Shown: positions 1 through 13,966, numbered from the stretch's first letter. The stretch is 64,000 nucleotides of DNA from Melastoma dodecandrum (GCA_029817715.1 JARUPY010000340.1:86596-150595); one strand, 5' to 3'. The notes: generated from the sequence alone by a model not told the origin. Numbers and translations: made by a program.

Positions 1-367
1 TCGTCGGGACCCATATCTTAGAAACAAGCATTGCAAAACAGAAATGCAGAGGAAATCATCAGTTCAGTAGGATGATCACTCCAGGGATGAGAAAATGGAC
101 GAGAAGAAAATGCAGAATTCTGAAAAAAAAAAAAGAAAAAACAGAAAGAGCTTGAACCTGGGACGCATCTTTACGTGGGTGTGCCGGAGGAGGAGTGGTT
201 ATTATTGAGGGCGGGCTTGTGACTAAGGAGGCGTCAGGGGCGACTGGGAAGGAGGAGCTATATGCAAGCTTCAACTGACTTACTTTGTTTAGTAAAAAGA
301 CAAACATTGGAACCACAAATATGATGCCAGGATTGGAGTAAACGATGGACGTATAGGCCCTACTCAC

Positions 368-487
368 CTTGCTGAAAAACAATGCCGGGAATGACAACCC
401 AGCAACAAAACCCAGAATCACTCCGGAGAACAGCAGCGTGACGATGGACATCGGCCTTCGAGAATCACCAGGCTTCCTAACCATCAT
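368..487 (-). CDS. First exon of a DUF707 gene, partial
   Basis: Reading leftwards from 487 (or the adjacent ATG at 484), about 40 codons give a short basic N-terminus with SDSRRP-like GDSRRP, then a single hydrophobic segment with GFVAGLSFP. The exon ends in a textbook donor, AAG|GTGAGT, with the exon boundary at 368. A short cytoplasmic tail with DSRRP, followed by a signal anchor containing GLSFP, is how plant DUF707 proteins (annotated 'lysine ketoglutarate reductase trans-splicing related') begin. These are type II membrane proteins, probably Golgi, of unknown enzymology. The remaining exons would lie left of position 1, so only the anchor is seen and the catalytic-like domain cannot be checked. 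Family assignment is from the N-terminal pattern only. The frame is open further upstream, but that part reads as 5' leader. Confidence 0.5.
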
Positions 488-580
488 AGAGAGAAAGGGA
501 GAAATAAGACCAAAGTTAGCGCCGACAAGCAACCGGGACAGAATCTGAAGAAAGCATGAACTAACCAACCTGTCCATGAG

Positions 581-1499
581 TGAGCAAAGCTTGCAGATTT
601 TTTTGTTTTTTTTTTTGGTTTGGGGGGGGGGGGGGGAGGAGAGGAAGGGGAATCACCGATACGTTTCCTAAGATCAAAACGCCATGTTCATGATGAATAC
701 CGCCGACTGTCTCACGGCTTTTCGAACTATTTAAATTTGTTTTTTTTTTTTTTGTAAAAAGTGATTAGAAAAAAGCTAAAAAGCTAAAAAAAGGAAACTC
801 CGAAACCTCAAATTAAGAATATGAGGGAGTAAATCAAGGGAAAGGAGAATGAAATTTGACCAATACAGGGATTAACGTAATGGCACCGATGCGATGGGTG
901 GGACGTGAATCCCGACGACCTCATTAATAAAATACTAAAGAAGGAAAGAAAGAAAGAAAGAAAGAGGAAGTTCCCATGGCACAACGATGGACAGAAATGA
1001 AAATGTGGGGTCAAAATGGTTGTTGCCATAGCAAATTTGGGAGTGGAATGCTTCAAATTTTGGATTTCAAGGCAAAGCCAAACTTACAATTACCCATTCA
1101 TTATTTATAATAATACCCAGCTGGCGCTGCTTACTGTTGCTTAGTTAGATGTTGGATATTAATTATGAACCCGGGATGGAAAAGAGAAGGACATGACTAA
1201 CTTAGGTGATTGATGAATACAATAGACCCATTTAATGGAAATAATTCTTAAAATACTTTTTTTATTTCTTCCTCGGAAGGAAGGAGATGGATGATTTTAC
1301 TAGGGGATCTTATCAAATTCCAATATCGCCAAAATTTTTTTATGTATAAACAGTCTTGTTCGACGTTATCATGCTCCTCGGAATATCAAACAATTATTTC
1401 TCTGTTGTTGGGCAGGCGGGTCAAACCAGAGATCATTTCATACATTAACCCTTTCTTATTTCCTCATGACAACCACAACCCGATCGGACCGAAGCACAT
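581..1499. other. Intergenic, simple repeats only
   Basis: No convincing coding region. It holds a 15-base G run at 622-636, a T run near 740-752 and a (GAAA)n microsatellite at about 944-965. It is probably the 5' flank of the DUF707 gene on one side and the 3' flank of the truncated GST copy on the other. Confidence 0.6.
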
Positions 1500-2169
<670 letters not shown>

Positions 2170-2346
2170 TTACTAGAAAGCACGGCTGACTGAGTTTAAT
2201 CTTCCTTACAAGGCAGTTCCCAGTGCTGGACTTGAGGTAGATGATACTTTCAAATTGCATACATGACATGATAGCCAGTAGATCTGCCGTTTCATCTGTA
2301 ACAGAAGGAAACAGTTCCGAACTCTAATCTTCTTCTGGCATAAGCA

Positions 2347-3468
2347 GATTGTGATGGAGAAACTGGAACAGGTTGCTCGCTCAATCGGCTCCCCTTTATC
2401 GTCAGGTGTGAGAAAATATCATTACTTAGAGTGCTATGCCAATAAAGAATTATTAAACCTTCATCATTCCGCAGAGACTGTTTCAGCATAGTAATGTTAT
2501 AATTCATCGTAGTTCTCTTATAGTCTCCTTAGATTTAACACCATATAGTGAATGTTAACAATGCCTATCAATGCTACGGTACTCTGGGGAGCCTGCCATT
2601 TTAGCGGACGGTTTCTTTTAAAAACAACTACTTGTGATTAACATAACTCTTAAGTGAGATGTTGGAATTTATAATTTTACAAGCATACTGACTTTCATGC
2701 TATATTCTGGCCCTGATTTTGTTTCCTTTCTCATTGCAGCTGAAACAATATTCTATAAGGTGAGTCTGGATGAACCTTATGAATCTTGTTCTTCGATGTT
2801 TGCAGCATCTCTGGCTAAGGACATGTGTTTCATTGTTAAGCTGTTTTTTTTTATTAAGCTTATAAAGGAGAAGAAAAAAAAAATCTGGGGTTCGCACAAG
2901 CCTTTTTTTTATTTCAAAGATTTTCCGCTTTACATCCTCCCTTTGGTTAGCTTTTCTTATCTCTGGTTTCAATATGTTCCATTTCTGAAGGTTCCCTTTG
3001 AAGAACTTCCAGAACTTGTGGCTGGACGTAAAGTGCACATTAGTAGAGGAAATGCATATATGTTGCAATGAATCAGGTGGCTTTTTATGCTTAGTATCAT
3101 TTGCATGCTCTATTATGTTTCACATTTCTCTATGTTTTTGCTAAAGCCGATCTCTTACTTCAGGTGGTTTCACTTGTTGTGACCCAATTCCGCAGTTATC
3201 TGTCAAAGGCTCTCATTTTGACAAATAGGTATTATGGCTTCTTATAGATGAAGACATATAATAATTGTGATTTCCAGAGAACATGTTAGGCTGCATATTG
3301 TTTTCTGTCACGGTTGTATTCACTAGCTCCATAGTATTGGTAAATTCCTGCATTATATCATATTATAGGACAGAGATGAGATATACTTTGGAGGGAATAA
3401 AGTTTGCCTTCTTTTGCAGAAAATGGACCTCTAGTGTTAGAGATCAAGAAAAAGATCGGCTGACCCCC
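2347..3468 (+). pseudogene. DNA primase large subunit (PRI2) gene fragment
   Basis: Five consecutive exons with correct GT-AG borders rebuild a stretch of the eukaryotic primase large subunit, the Fe-S subunit of the pol-alpha/primase complex: 2347-2402 (EKLEQVARSIGSPLSS), 2740-2759 (AETIFYK), 2991-3075 (VPFEELPELVAGRKV...), 3164-3228 (VVSLVVTQFRSYLSKAL), 3420-3468 (KWTSSVRDQEKDRLTP). A possible further exon starts after the AG at 3581. Two extra bases in the third exon near 3057-3062 (TATAT) shift the frame just before the expected AMNQ. The N-terminus and the C-terminal Fe-S domain are missing. Introns are retained, so this is a DNA-level copy and not a retrocopy. It is a truncated, frameshifted relic. 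Confidence 0.85.
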
Positions 3469-3636
3469 GTAAGAGTTCCATTTTGGTGATCCTGTTGCTG
3501 TTTTGATGAGATGGTTATCTCTTTTTAGCCAACCAACTGTACACTTATTCAACAGTGTCATCTTTTTCACATGTATTGCAGATTGTACAGAAACAGTTGG
3601 CCTCCCCTATCCCCTTCCTTCCTAGGCACACGTCAA

Positions 3637-3680
3637 AAGCGCGCTTCGAGTGCACTTTGGCGCTTTAACAACGCTGGCTT
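3637..3680. repeat. GC-palindromic repeat remnant
   Basis: A short stretch with AAAAGCGCGC and GGCGCTTTAACAACG resembles the ends of the MITE-like repeat at 20746-20886. It sits between the primase and Pumilio fragments. Too short to classify. Confidence 0.3.
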
Positions 3681-3740
3681 AAATTGGTTTCTTCTATGCA
3701 CCTAAAAAGCTTGCTCAAACTGTTCCAGCATGTGCTTCAG

Positions 3741-4165
3741 CCAAGAACGTTCAACCATAATTGAGAAATTAATGGGTCAAGTAGTACAGATGAACCAGCA
3801 GAAGTTTGCATCCAACGTTATCGAGAAATGCTTGATTTTTGGAACCCCAGCAGAACGCTAGAGTTTCGTAAACGAGATACTTGGCTCCAACAATGATAGC
3901 GAGCCTCTTCAGGTTTGTCACTGAAACAGTTAGCTAAAGCTATCATTATTTCCACTTGAAACATTCCTAACCTTTTTCTTCTGATTCAGGTGATGATGAA
4001 AGACCAGTTTGCAAACTACGTCGTGCATAAAGTGCTTGAAACCTGCGATGAGTGGCAACTCGAACTGGTCCTCAGTCGAATAAAGGTCCATTTGACTGCC
4101 CCTAGGAAGTACACTTACGGGAAACACATAGTTGCCAGGGCATCTACTGGAACGTCCAAGAAGGA
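3741..4165 (+). pseudogene. Pumilio (PUF) repeat gene fragment
   Basis: Exon A (3741-3912) encodes [19 protein letters not shown] followed by [10 protein letters not shown], a PUF RNA-binding helix with its conserved N..EKC pattern. Exon B (3990 onward) encodes [18 protein letters not shown] and [10 protein letters not shown]. These match the last repeats of plant APUM1-6-type proteins, which bind 3' UTR UGUA elements. The GT-AG intron (3913-3989) is intact. A TAG at 3859-3861 interrupts exon A where the family has a Gln-like codon, and all earlier repeats are missing. The fragment continues the plus-strand block that starts with the primase piece. Confidence 0.85.
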
Positions 4166-4178
4166 ATCACCATCTGTG

Positions 4179-6298
4179 TCAACCCGACGGTCCAGCAGTG
4201 TCCCTCCATTGCAAATTAAAATGAGCTTCCACAATGTCAAATTTCCGTAACAAACCATAAAAAGTTTCTGGTCGCCGCAACTGGTCCTGTTCGGCGTCAA
4301 AAGTCCATCTCGACTTCCCGAGTTCGCTTGACAAGGCAACTGTTTTCAGTTCCACTTTCCAAGGGTTATGCCCAGTGACCCTCTTGTACAGCACCTGCAA
4401 CGAAATTATTCAGCTTGTTTAGGACTTGCTTCGGCATCTTGGAGAAGAGAAGCTAAACTTGGTTCTCCATTCCAATACAGGGACGAAGATATTTCGGGAA
4501 TGTCTATAAAGAAGCTATTTATTACCTTCGCCAACTGCTTGTAGGATGATGTTGGCATCCACAAGCTCCTCGACCGGCAACTCCAAAGCAATGCATCGAC
4601 GAGCGATAGAATATTCTTACACCTTTGACGACGACTTGCCACGATCCTAAGGTGATCCAGGTTCCTTGATGGGGAGGCACATCTTCTGCTCAGCTCAGGG
4701 ATGTTGACAGTCTCCAAACCCAGCCACTGACATCACAAAACTATATCTAAATGAAATTGAGAAGGAAAAGTGTCGAGAACAAGACTGAAGCGACGACGGC
4801 GTGCATTACCTTGTTTGCTTGTATGGAAATCTCGATCTCCGTTGTCTGATCCAACCGCGACAACAGGGAATTCAAACAGAGAAAGAGGGAGTCATCCACA
4901 CAAGCTTTATCAGATAGTTTCAGCACAAACTTTGACAGAAGAGGCTCGTCCACTAAGAACAAAAGAGGAGATCGATGGATCACGTACTTAAGTGACTGTA
5001 GTTGCGGTGACTCGATCCTAATGTCCCATAGATTTGGACAATCATCGATGCAAAACGACTTGAACCCAGGACTGGAAATCTTGATTACCTCTAAAGCGCA
5101 ACAATTTGTTGTAACGAGTTTCTCTAACAGGGAAAATTTGGAAATTGGGTGACCAGGGACAGGAAAACACTCCGATGCCTCCACCTCCTTTAGTTTATAA
5201 CAATTCTTCAGTACGAGATTTGTCGACGACGGCCCCATGGGCGAACATGGGGAGCGGAAGTACCGGAAATATGACTTCTTCGTAAGATCAAACTTTCGAC
5301 CGCCATCCCAGTTCAATCTATCGACATTCAAAAATCCAGGGATCCTTAATCGGAGCATCTCGGGGAGATATACCAGCACGAAATCCTCTGCTAAAGGAAA
5401 TTTGGCAACTAATTTCATGAGGATATCTTCATCACCGTCATAATAATGGAAATAGAGCCTACGAAGGCTTGGTGCGTCGACTTCAGGACCCAGGTTGAAG
5501 GAGCGGAGTTGGAGAAGTTTTAACTCTGGAAGCCCAGAAATGCTTTGGGGATACAAGGGGGAACGGTGGATCCTCACGTCTTCCAGGAAGTGAAAACAAT
5601 CAAAGAGAAGCCGGAGCACTTCGTTGCTAACTTTAACATAAGAAAGAGATAATCTCCGGAGGGTATGATTATGAAACCCTTTTCCCACTACGAACTCGTC
5701 GATCTGGCAGAATTTCAATACCAAAACAGTCAAGGACGAGGAAGCGAATTTTGACACAGGCATATTGAAACTCGGCAGGGAAAGCACATCATTGTAGAGG
5801 CATAAGGTCAGTTCCCTCACTTGTCTGTCCAAGACAAGGTCGAGGAAAACGTTCAGTGAAGGACAAATACGACAGCTGTAGCTCAGAGAAAGCTCGACTC
5901 TGGGAATGCACGTTTCATCGCTTTGCAGGGAGCGGAGTGCAAAGTCCATGAATCCCATGCGGGCGTCTTCACAATCCTCAGTGTTTCATTTCTGAACCCC
6001 ACAAGGGAAGGATATGCAAGGGACGGATATCTATTCGCTCAGGAAAGTAGGCATCCAAAGCAAGATCCAGGCAACTCACGCCGGCGTCTCCACAAAGCAT
6101 AAACTTGAAATCCCAGAAGGGAAAGGAGTCGCAAACGCTGAGCCAACTCTTGGAAAGCACCCTTGTCCTAACGACATCATGTGTCGGAAGAAAGGACAGT
6201 ATAGTGTGGATTAAGGGTTCCGGTAGCTGGGATATCCGATCCATCAGAGAGTACCGCCGACGGCTTGAAGATTGGAGTTGGAGAGGAGGAGGATGCAA
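4179..6298 (-). CDS. F-box/LRR (FBD-type) protein, with apparent frameshifts
   Basis: Exon 1 begins at 6298 and carries an N-terminal F-box ([20 protein letters not shown], then RTRVLSKSW). The large leucine-rich part runs from about 5958 to the donor at 4810, followed by exons 4726-4526 and 4394-4179, each with GT-AG borders. Such proteins are substrate receptors of SCF ubiquitin ligases. The F-box frame stops near 5978 and the LRR frame starts near 5958; the third frame between them encodes [18 protein letters not shown], which reads like the missing family sequence. That implies two small indels, either real or from assembly. The substrate is unknown. The gene lies between the two GST duplicates, on the same strand. 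Confidence 0.7.
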
Positions 6299-6398
6299 CC
6301 AATTACCCTAAAAGCCATTCATTCATTCATTATATATAGAAAGATTTTTTATTTTGTATTATTAAATTATGTTTTCTTATCGAGTGTTTTATTGAGTT

Positions 6399-7625
<1,227 letters not shown>

Positions 7626-7860
7626 CGAGGCATTCATTGCATTTCTTCTCCAATAGGTGTGACTCATCAGTTGCCTTATTAAAGAGGCACTTACTGTTAT
7701 TCATCATTTAAAAGAGGCACTTACTGTTATTCATCATTTAAAGTCATTACATCGATTGGATGTTTCACACCCTTTCATTATGTATAAATTGATGTATGCT
7801 TCAATATAATTGGTAGTCTGACCACTTCCTATTATCTGTCGTCTTCTCATTCTGTTTTCA
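7626..7860 (+). repeat. Left LTR of copia element
   Basis: 235 bases, longer than the right LTR mainly because a 30-base unit (7681-7710) is repeated exactly at 7711-7740. TATA-like TATGTATAAATTG lies near 7780. The first base pair is CG here where the right LTR has TG. Confidence 0.8.
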
Positions 7861-8833
7861 TGGCATCCAAAGCCACAATAATCGATCCTCCAGCCCCTCC
7901 CTCTTCCAACGAACGTTCCTTGTCTACTCCACCCAATATTTCTACAGCTCCTGAAGCCCCTCCTCAGATTGATTCACCGATCTTTCCCCCACCACCCCTG
8001 GTCTCGACGGTGATAAATATTGTCACCGTAAAGCTTTTCTCAGACACGTATCCTCTTTGGTTATCTTTAATTCCTTCGTACCTTATATCGGTAGACCTCT
8101 TCTCTTATGTTGATGGCACCATCCAACAACCACCACCTGAGCTTACTGCTGCCAATGATCTACTCATACCCAATCCTCAATATCTTCACTAGCTCAAACT
8201 TAACCACTCCATCCGCGCTGCCCTTCTTACGACCATGACCCCCGAGATTATGCTCGAAGTCTATGACGTCCTTCCGACGTATGATATCGGTCCACTATTC
8301 GGCGCCGTTTCCTACAGAGTACAATGGCTCGTGAGCTTGAGCTTCGTGATCGCCTCCTCACCTTGCGCCTCACCAACCAGTCGATGGAATCATACTTAAG
8401 GGACATCAAATCCATTGCTGATCAATTAGCGGCGATTGGCAAGTCTATTCCTGTGTCAGAGTTGGTCTTATACACTCTCCAAGGTCTTCCCCGTTCATAC
8501 GACATGCTAGGCACCACATTCTCTTATGCTACCTCCGATGCTTCTTTCGATCAAGTTCGAGCCAACCTCTTGAATTTTGAGCAACGCTTGAAACATATTG
8601 CGAATGACCCTTCTGACATATCCACCACTGCCTTATACAGCTCTGCTCCATCATTCAGGTCGAAAGGACGGGCGTCCTATTGCACTTCATGTAGACGTTC
8701 TCAACATCTTGGCCGTCTACCCACACCAAACCAGTCCCCCCTTTCTATGCCTCGCCCAGACTTACCTCCCAACCGTCGAACTTTCGGGAATTCCATTCCT
8801 TGCCCACTGCTTCGGGGCTTACTCGTGCGATGA
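7861..8833 (+). pseudogene. copia gag remnant
   Basis: The frame opens right at the primer site and runs to 8192; a second frame (8324-8833) encodes the copia Gag core, with LTLRLTNQSMESYLRDIKSI and QGLPRSYD. Stops and a frame change separate the parts. It would form the particle shell if intact. Confidence 0.75.
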
Positions 8834-9927
8834 TCTGCCAAATATGCGACAAACGTGGCCACGTCGCTGTCACTTGCCTCCACCACTACAATCACACCCT
8901 TGCTGATGTTCCTGAGGCACTTGCAGAGCTTACCATTACCGATTTCGCGTCCAATCTCTGGTATCCCGACTCAGGTGCGACTCACCACATGACTCATGCT
9001 CCGGGTATGCTCTCTTCTCTTCGCCCTTATGATGGTTCCACCATAGTTTTTGTTGGCAACGGTCAGTTCCTGCCAATTTCTGGCATTGGACAAGTCCGAA
9101 TCTCCACTCCCATCGGCTCTCTCTCTGGTTGATGTGCTATGTGTTCTCGATCTCAAGCACAACCTTTTGTCTATCAAGAAGCTTTGTCTTGACAATGATT
9201 CTCTCGTCGTATTTGATACATCGTCTTTCCTTATCAAGGATCGCCGAACGGGAAGCACTCTCCTGCACCAACAGACTGATCACCCGTTATATCCGGTTCG
9301 ACTTGCTCCCCCTCTATCACCCACAGCTCTTATTATGACCAGTGCACCAGTTTGGCATGCCCGACTTGGCTATCCCCACCCGGATGTGCTTCGTCATCTT
9401 CAACAGGCAAAGTTGTTGTCAGTCTCATCTACGTCTGACATGTACCCACCATGTCTTGCGTGCGCTTTGGGAAAATCACAATGCTTATCATTTTCGACAT
9501 CAACCAATTGGGCATCTGCTCCATTTGAGAAACTTCACTCTGATGTATGGAGATCCCAAATTCAGTCGAATTTCGGTTTTCAATACTATGTCTTATTCAT
9601 CGACGATTATAGTCGATTTAGTTGGCTATTTCTATTGCGCCAGAAGTCAAAAGTATATGAGTGTTTTCACCCACCTATATAATCAAATTTCTACTCAATT
9701 CTCGGCTAAGATCAAGACTTTGCAATGCGATGGTGGTGGGCAATTCATCAACTCTGCCCTCCGATTGTTCATCTCAGAACATGGCATCTGTCTTCAAGTC
9801 GCCTGCCCCTACACCCCCGAACAAAATGGAGTGGTTGAACGACGTCACCGCTACCTTGCTAACCTTGTTCACACCGTCCTCATTTAGTCCTCTTTACCTC
9901 TCACCTTCTGGGCAGACGCGGTTCTGA
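8800..9927 (+). pseudogene. copia zinc knuckle, protease and integrase remnant
   Basis: Starts with a CX2CX4HX4C knuckle (CQICDKRGHVAVTC), then the aspartic protease motif WYPDSGATHHMT, the GAG-pre-integrase block WHARLGYPHPDVLRHL, and an integrase core with FIDDYSRFSW, CDGGGQF and PYTPEQNGVVERRHR. The catalytic aspartates and the Glu are visible but lie in different frames, so at least two indels separate them. Confidence 0.8.
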
Positions 9928-10532
9928 CAGCCAATTATTTGATTAACGCTTGCCTTCTGCCGCCATCAAATTCCAAATTCCCTATTACCTATTATATCGC
10001 TATCCCCCTGACCTCTCTCCATTACGCCCTTTTGGTTGCCTTTGTTATCCTTACCTTGGCCATCTCTCCCGTCACAAACTCTCCCCCCGCTCCTCTCCTT
10101 GTGTATTCCTTGGTTATTTCGACCAACACAAGGGATACAAATGTTTCGACCCGCTCTCCGGAAAACTTCACGTCAGTCGACATGTTCGTTTTTAGGAACA
10201 AATTTTCCCGTATAAAGATCTTGTTCCTTCCTCTTCCGGCAACACCACATCTTCCCCTCCCCTACTCATGGTCCCCTTGCTTTATCCCCGCCTTGCTCCG
10301 GTATCTCATCCCTCACCACCATCTACCTCATCTGTGGTACCACCCTCTCCTACTCTGTCAACTCGGGCACTCTGCTCTGACTCCATCCCGACTGCTCCCC
10401 CCACGCTCACTTTGCTCCCCTTGTGACATGGCATGATCACATGTACCCGCGACGGTACCCGAAAGCCTCGCACCATTGTAAGTTTACACAATACAGCACA
10501 CCCACCCACCTCTTCCTACTTCTTATCGTCTC

Positions 10533-11551
10533 GTGTTGGCAAACCCTGATTGGAAAGCAGCAATGGATGAAGTGTTTCATTCCCTTCTTTCTAATGAGAC
10601 ATGGGTTCTTGTACCCTGTCATGTCTCTCAAAACTTGGTTGGCTGCAAGTGGTTGTTCAAGTTAAAGTTGGGTGCCGATGGAAACATTGATCGGCACAAG
10701 GCACGCCTCGTGGCACAGGGATTTCATCAACAGCCGGGATTGGACATCACCGAGACCTTCAGCCCTGTCATCAAGCCTACTACCATTCGGCCTGTTCTTA
10801 CGTTGGCCGTGTCTTCTCGTTGGCACTTTCGCCAACTACATGTTCGAAATGCTTTTCTTCATGGGCACATCAATGAAGCAATATTCAATCGCCAGCCTCC
10901 TGGATATGTCCATCCGTTGTATCCAGATCATATTTGTCTTCTTCACAAGTCCTTGTATGGCATCAAGCAAGCGCCCCGTGCATGGTTCAACCGTTTTGCC
11001 ACGGTACTACTTTCTCTCGGCTTTCATCAGTGCAGTTCTGACACATCACTTTTCATCTTTCAACGGGACAGAGTCACTATGTTGCTGTTACTATATGTTG
11101 ATGACATCCTGTTTGCCGGTTCCGACCCAAGGCTCATGGATCGTACTGTCGTCTCCCTATCTGAGCAGTTTGCCATGAAAGATCTCGGCTTCCCTTCCGC
11201 CTTTTTCTCTCCAAAGGGCATTATGTTCAACGACTCATTCAACATCGTGGCATGGAGAATTCGAATCCCACGAAGACTCCACTGTCTCCGAAATTTTACC
11301 CTTCAGCCGAGGGAGAGTCACTAGCAGACCCTATGCCCTTCCGCGCGTTAATTGGTTCGTTGCAATACCTAACGCTCACACGGCCTGACATTACGTACTC
11401 CGTCAACCAGCTCAGTCAGTTTATTCAGTGTCCGACAGTAGTTCACTTGCAAGCTGCTCATCGTATCCTCCGGTACTTGAACGGGACAGCTGCATTGGGT
11501 CTTCTGATCGCTAAATTCGCATACCGCAAGTATACGGATTGCAACAAGTAA
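10533..11551 (+). pseudogene. copia reverse transcriptase remnant
   Basis: Encodes CKWLFKLKLGADGNIDRHKA, ARLVAQGFHQQPGLD, SLYGIKQAPRAWF and the catalytic LLYVDDILFAGS box of Ty1/copia RT. The frame changes near 11250-11300, after which TRPDITYSVNQLSQF continues the domain. The remaining open part is among the best-preserved regions of this element. Confidence 0.85.
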
Positions 11552-12640
11552 TATAGAAATGAGTAGAGTTATCGTTCCCACGAGGATAACAATTAAAATC
11601 CTTTAGCATACACAATTGCAATTTTTATGTAGCCAAGCAATTAGGAAAGAATGAGTTTTTAAATCTGAAAATTAAACTAGTAAGAAATAAATATCAAAGC
11701 AAAGAATCGAAATTCAATAGACGGAAAAGCCTAGGATCAAGTATCCCCTCCTTGTTTCGTTAAACCCCTTCACTCGTTTATCCCAAATTTATACTAATTC
11801 TGTTTACTAACCGGATTCTTATGTCGCTAAGTGCCTCTCCCGAGTTTACAAAGGATTATTCTAAACCACCATAAACCTATATCCCTATAGTGAATTACGA
11901 AGGCCAGAACACATTAAGATTCAATCCTTTATTGGTTACCTAGAAGTATATCTCCCGATACTACTTACTAGCCAATTCACTCCCGCGATATTAACCAAGG
12001 CTATTTCGTTCCCGTTCTCTCCAAAATTCCTCTTCAGAGTTTAATTTAAGATAACAAATCAATACAATTCGTTGATCAAACAAATTACATGCGTTAAGAT
12101 CAAACGAAATAAATAAACATCCAAAGTACGAATTTGTTCTAAACGAGTTCAAGAAATTCAACTACGCAATTTGGTTCAACATAATCCTAGTAAAGAAAGT
12201 TTAGCCAATCATCGTTTTCAAGACACAATTCAAAGAAAAGAAAAGCATCCTAAACAATAATCTAACTCCCTTCTTCTCCCTCGTCGAAGTCCTTTTTTTC
12301 TAGCCTAAGGAACAAAATCCTTTTATAGTCCTAAAAAAATAAACCCCATAGAATCTCTGAAAATCTGGGATAAAATCTTTTTTCTCTTCAATTAGTCCTC
12401 CTCCCACGTGTAACCTTCAAGTCTTTTCCCTTGCACAGAATCTTTATAGATACGCCAAAATCTTCTTGTTTTCATTTTTAATCTGAAATAAACATAAAAT
12501 TCGGCAGTATCCAAATTCTCGAGAGTAATGTAAATTAATAAGAAATAATATGCAATAAACGAGATATTTTACAAATCTAACAAATTCTAGGTATGAAACT
12601 GACATAAAAACTCTACTTTCATAGAGTTATCATCTTCCTC
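11515..12640. mobile_element. Nested AT-rich insertion of unknown family
   Basis: About 1.1 kb separates the RT end (GLLIA) from the RNase H start (ADADWAACPTTGRS) of the host copia element. It has no coding capacity. Near the left end is TGAGTAGAGTTATCGTTCCC and near the right end AAAACTCTACTTTCATAGAG, which form an imperfect inverted pair around AGTAGAGTT/AACTCTACT. I cannot fix exact borders or a target duplication, and I do not recognise the family with confidence. Its presence inside copia shows it arrived later. Confidence 0.6.
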
Positions 12641-12649
12641 TTAACGCCA

Positions 12650-13147
12650 TTGACACTAGTCGCCTGATTACATATGCTGATGCTGATTGGGCTGCCTGCC
12701 CCACAACGGGTCGATCCCCCACCGGCTATGCGGTCTATCTCGATAACCCTATCATTTCCTGGTGCTCTAAGAAACAACCCAGGATGGCCCGTAGCTCAAC
12801 TGAAGCGGAGTATCGAGCCATGGCATATGCGGTTGCTGAAACAAATTGGCTAGCCTCTTTGGCTCGCGAGCTTCACATTCCCCTTTGTCGGCCTTTACTC
12901 GTGTTGCGACAACCTTGGTGCTACCTACTTGGCTACAACCCCGATTCAACATAATCGTACCAAGCATGTGAATTTTGATTACCATTTTGTCCGTGAGCAG
13001 GTTCAGTCTGGTGATGTCCTCATCAAGTATGTACTTACGAAAAACCAATGTGCTGACATCCTTACCAAAAACCTTGGTTGTGCCTCTTTTGCTGCTCAAC
13101 GCTCCAATCTCACGCTCCGGTATGAACATGAGCTTGCGGCGGCGTAA
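12650..13147 (+). pseudogene. copia RNase H remnant
   Basis: Encodes YADADWAACPTTGRSPTGY, ISWCSKKQPRMARSSTEAEY and, after a frame change near 12905, QHNRTKHVNFDYHFVREQV. These are the standard Ty1/copia RNase H blocks with catalytic D and E visible. It ends at the right LTR. Confidence 0.85.
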
Positions 13148-13149
13148 TA

Positions 13150-13350
13150 ATGAGGCATTCATTGCATGTCTTCTCCAATCGGTGTATCAGTTGCCTTATT
13201 AAAGAGGCACTTACTGTTATTCATCATTTAAAGTCATTACATCGATTGGATGCTTCGCACCCTTTCATTATGTATAAATTGATGTATGCTTCAGTACAAT
13301 TGGTAGTCTGAGCACTTCCTATTATCTTTCTTCTTCTCATTCTGTTATCA
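13150..13350 (+). repeat. Right LTR of copia element
   Basis: 201 bases, TG...CA ends. It matches the left LTR apart from the missing 30-base tandem copy, a 4-base gap and scattered substitutions. Confidence 0.8.
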
Positions 13351-13966
13351 AGCTATACTTCTCTCAAGCCATCAACTAGGACTCATTGGAGAGGGTAAGT
13401 TTGCCACGGATGAGGACTAGGGATTCAAGATCATCGATGGCCTGGCCGACAGGGCTCGAGGGAGTGCTATGGATGGTCTAGGGGGACGCTGCAATGGGAG
13501 ATGCGGGAAGTGTTGTTAATTTCAATGTGACACGGGATGATAATGCCAAAAGGAATCTATAATAATGATACGATGCAAACAAATGCAAGCATTAACATGA
13601 AATGAGTAGTGATTAATAATACAATCAGGCGGTGATGGAAGGGCAGATGAAAAATCCAATTCTAGCTGGTTGGCTTCGCCGCCAGCTTGGCCTTGAAGTG
13701 AGCTACCAGCTTGTCTTTGTCAGGCAGGTGTGGCATCACGATGGGCGATCTCCTCAAGTTCTCCACCCACTCCCACAGGGCTGGGAACTTCTCCTCTGTC
13801 AGGACGGGTACCCCAGTCACCTCCTCCCCGATCAACACAAGCCAGTGTGCCGGGGTGCTCGAGACGATGTTGACGTACCCAACACTGCCTCCCCCGAAGA
13901 ACTTCTCGTCGCCTTCCTTGAGATGAGCTTCGAGCTTCCCCAGCACCTCCTTTGCTTCCGCGAAAG

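Larger units (their letters stand above)
7626..13350 (+). mobile_element. Decayed Ty1/copia LTR retrotransposon
   Basis: Two short direct LTRs (7626-7860 and 13150-13350) enclose gag, a zinc knuckle, protease, integrase, reverse transcriptase and RNase H in the copia order, all on the plus strand. The LTRs end CTGTTTTCA and CTGTTATCA. The base run after the left LTR, TGGCATCCAAAGCC, is a degenerate match to the initiator-tRNA-Met primer site. No clear target duplication is seen (AACAA left, AGCTA right), so the ends may be eroded. The coding part has many stops and frameshifts, and a ~1.1 kb sequence is nested before RNase H. The element is not autonomous. Confidence 0.88.

Noticed and set aside
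808..1056. 82-codon minus-strand frame
   Set aside because: Low-complexity Phe/Ser-rich product created by a GAAA microsatellite; no family features.
11515..12640. Nested insertion as a Helitron
   Set aside because: No 5' TC / 3' CTRR with preceding hairpin could be placed at the junctions, so I left the family open.
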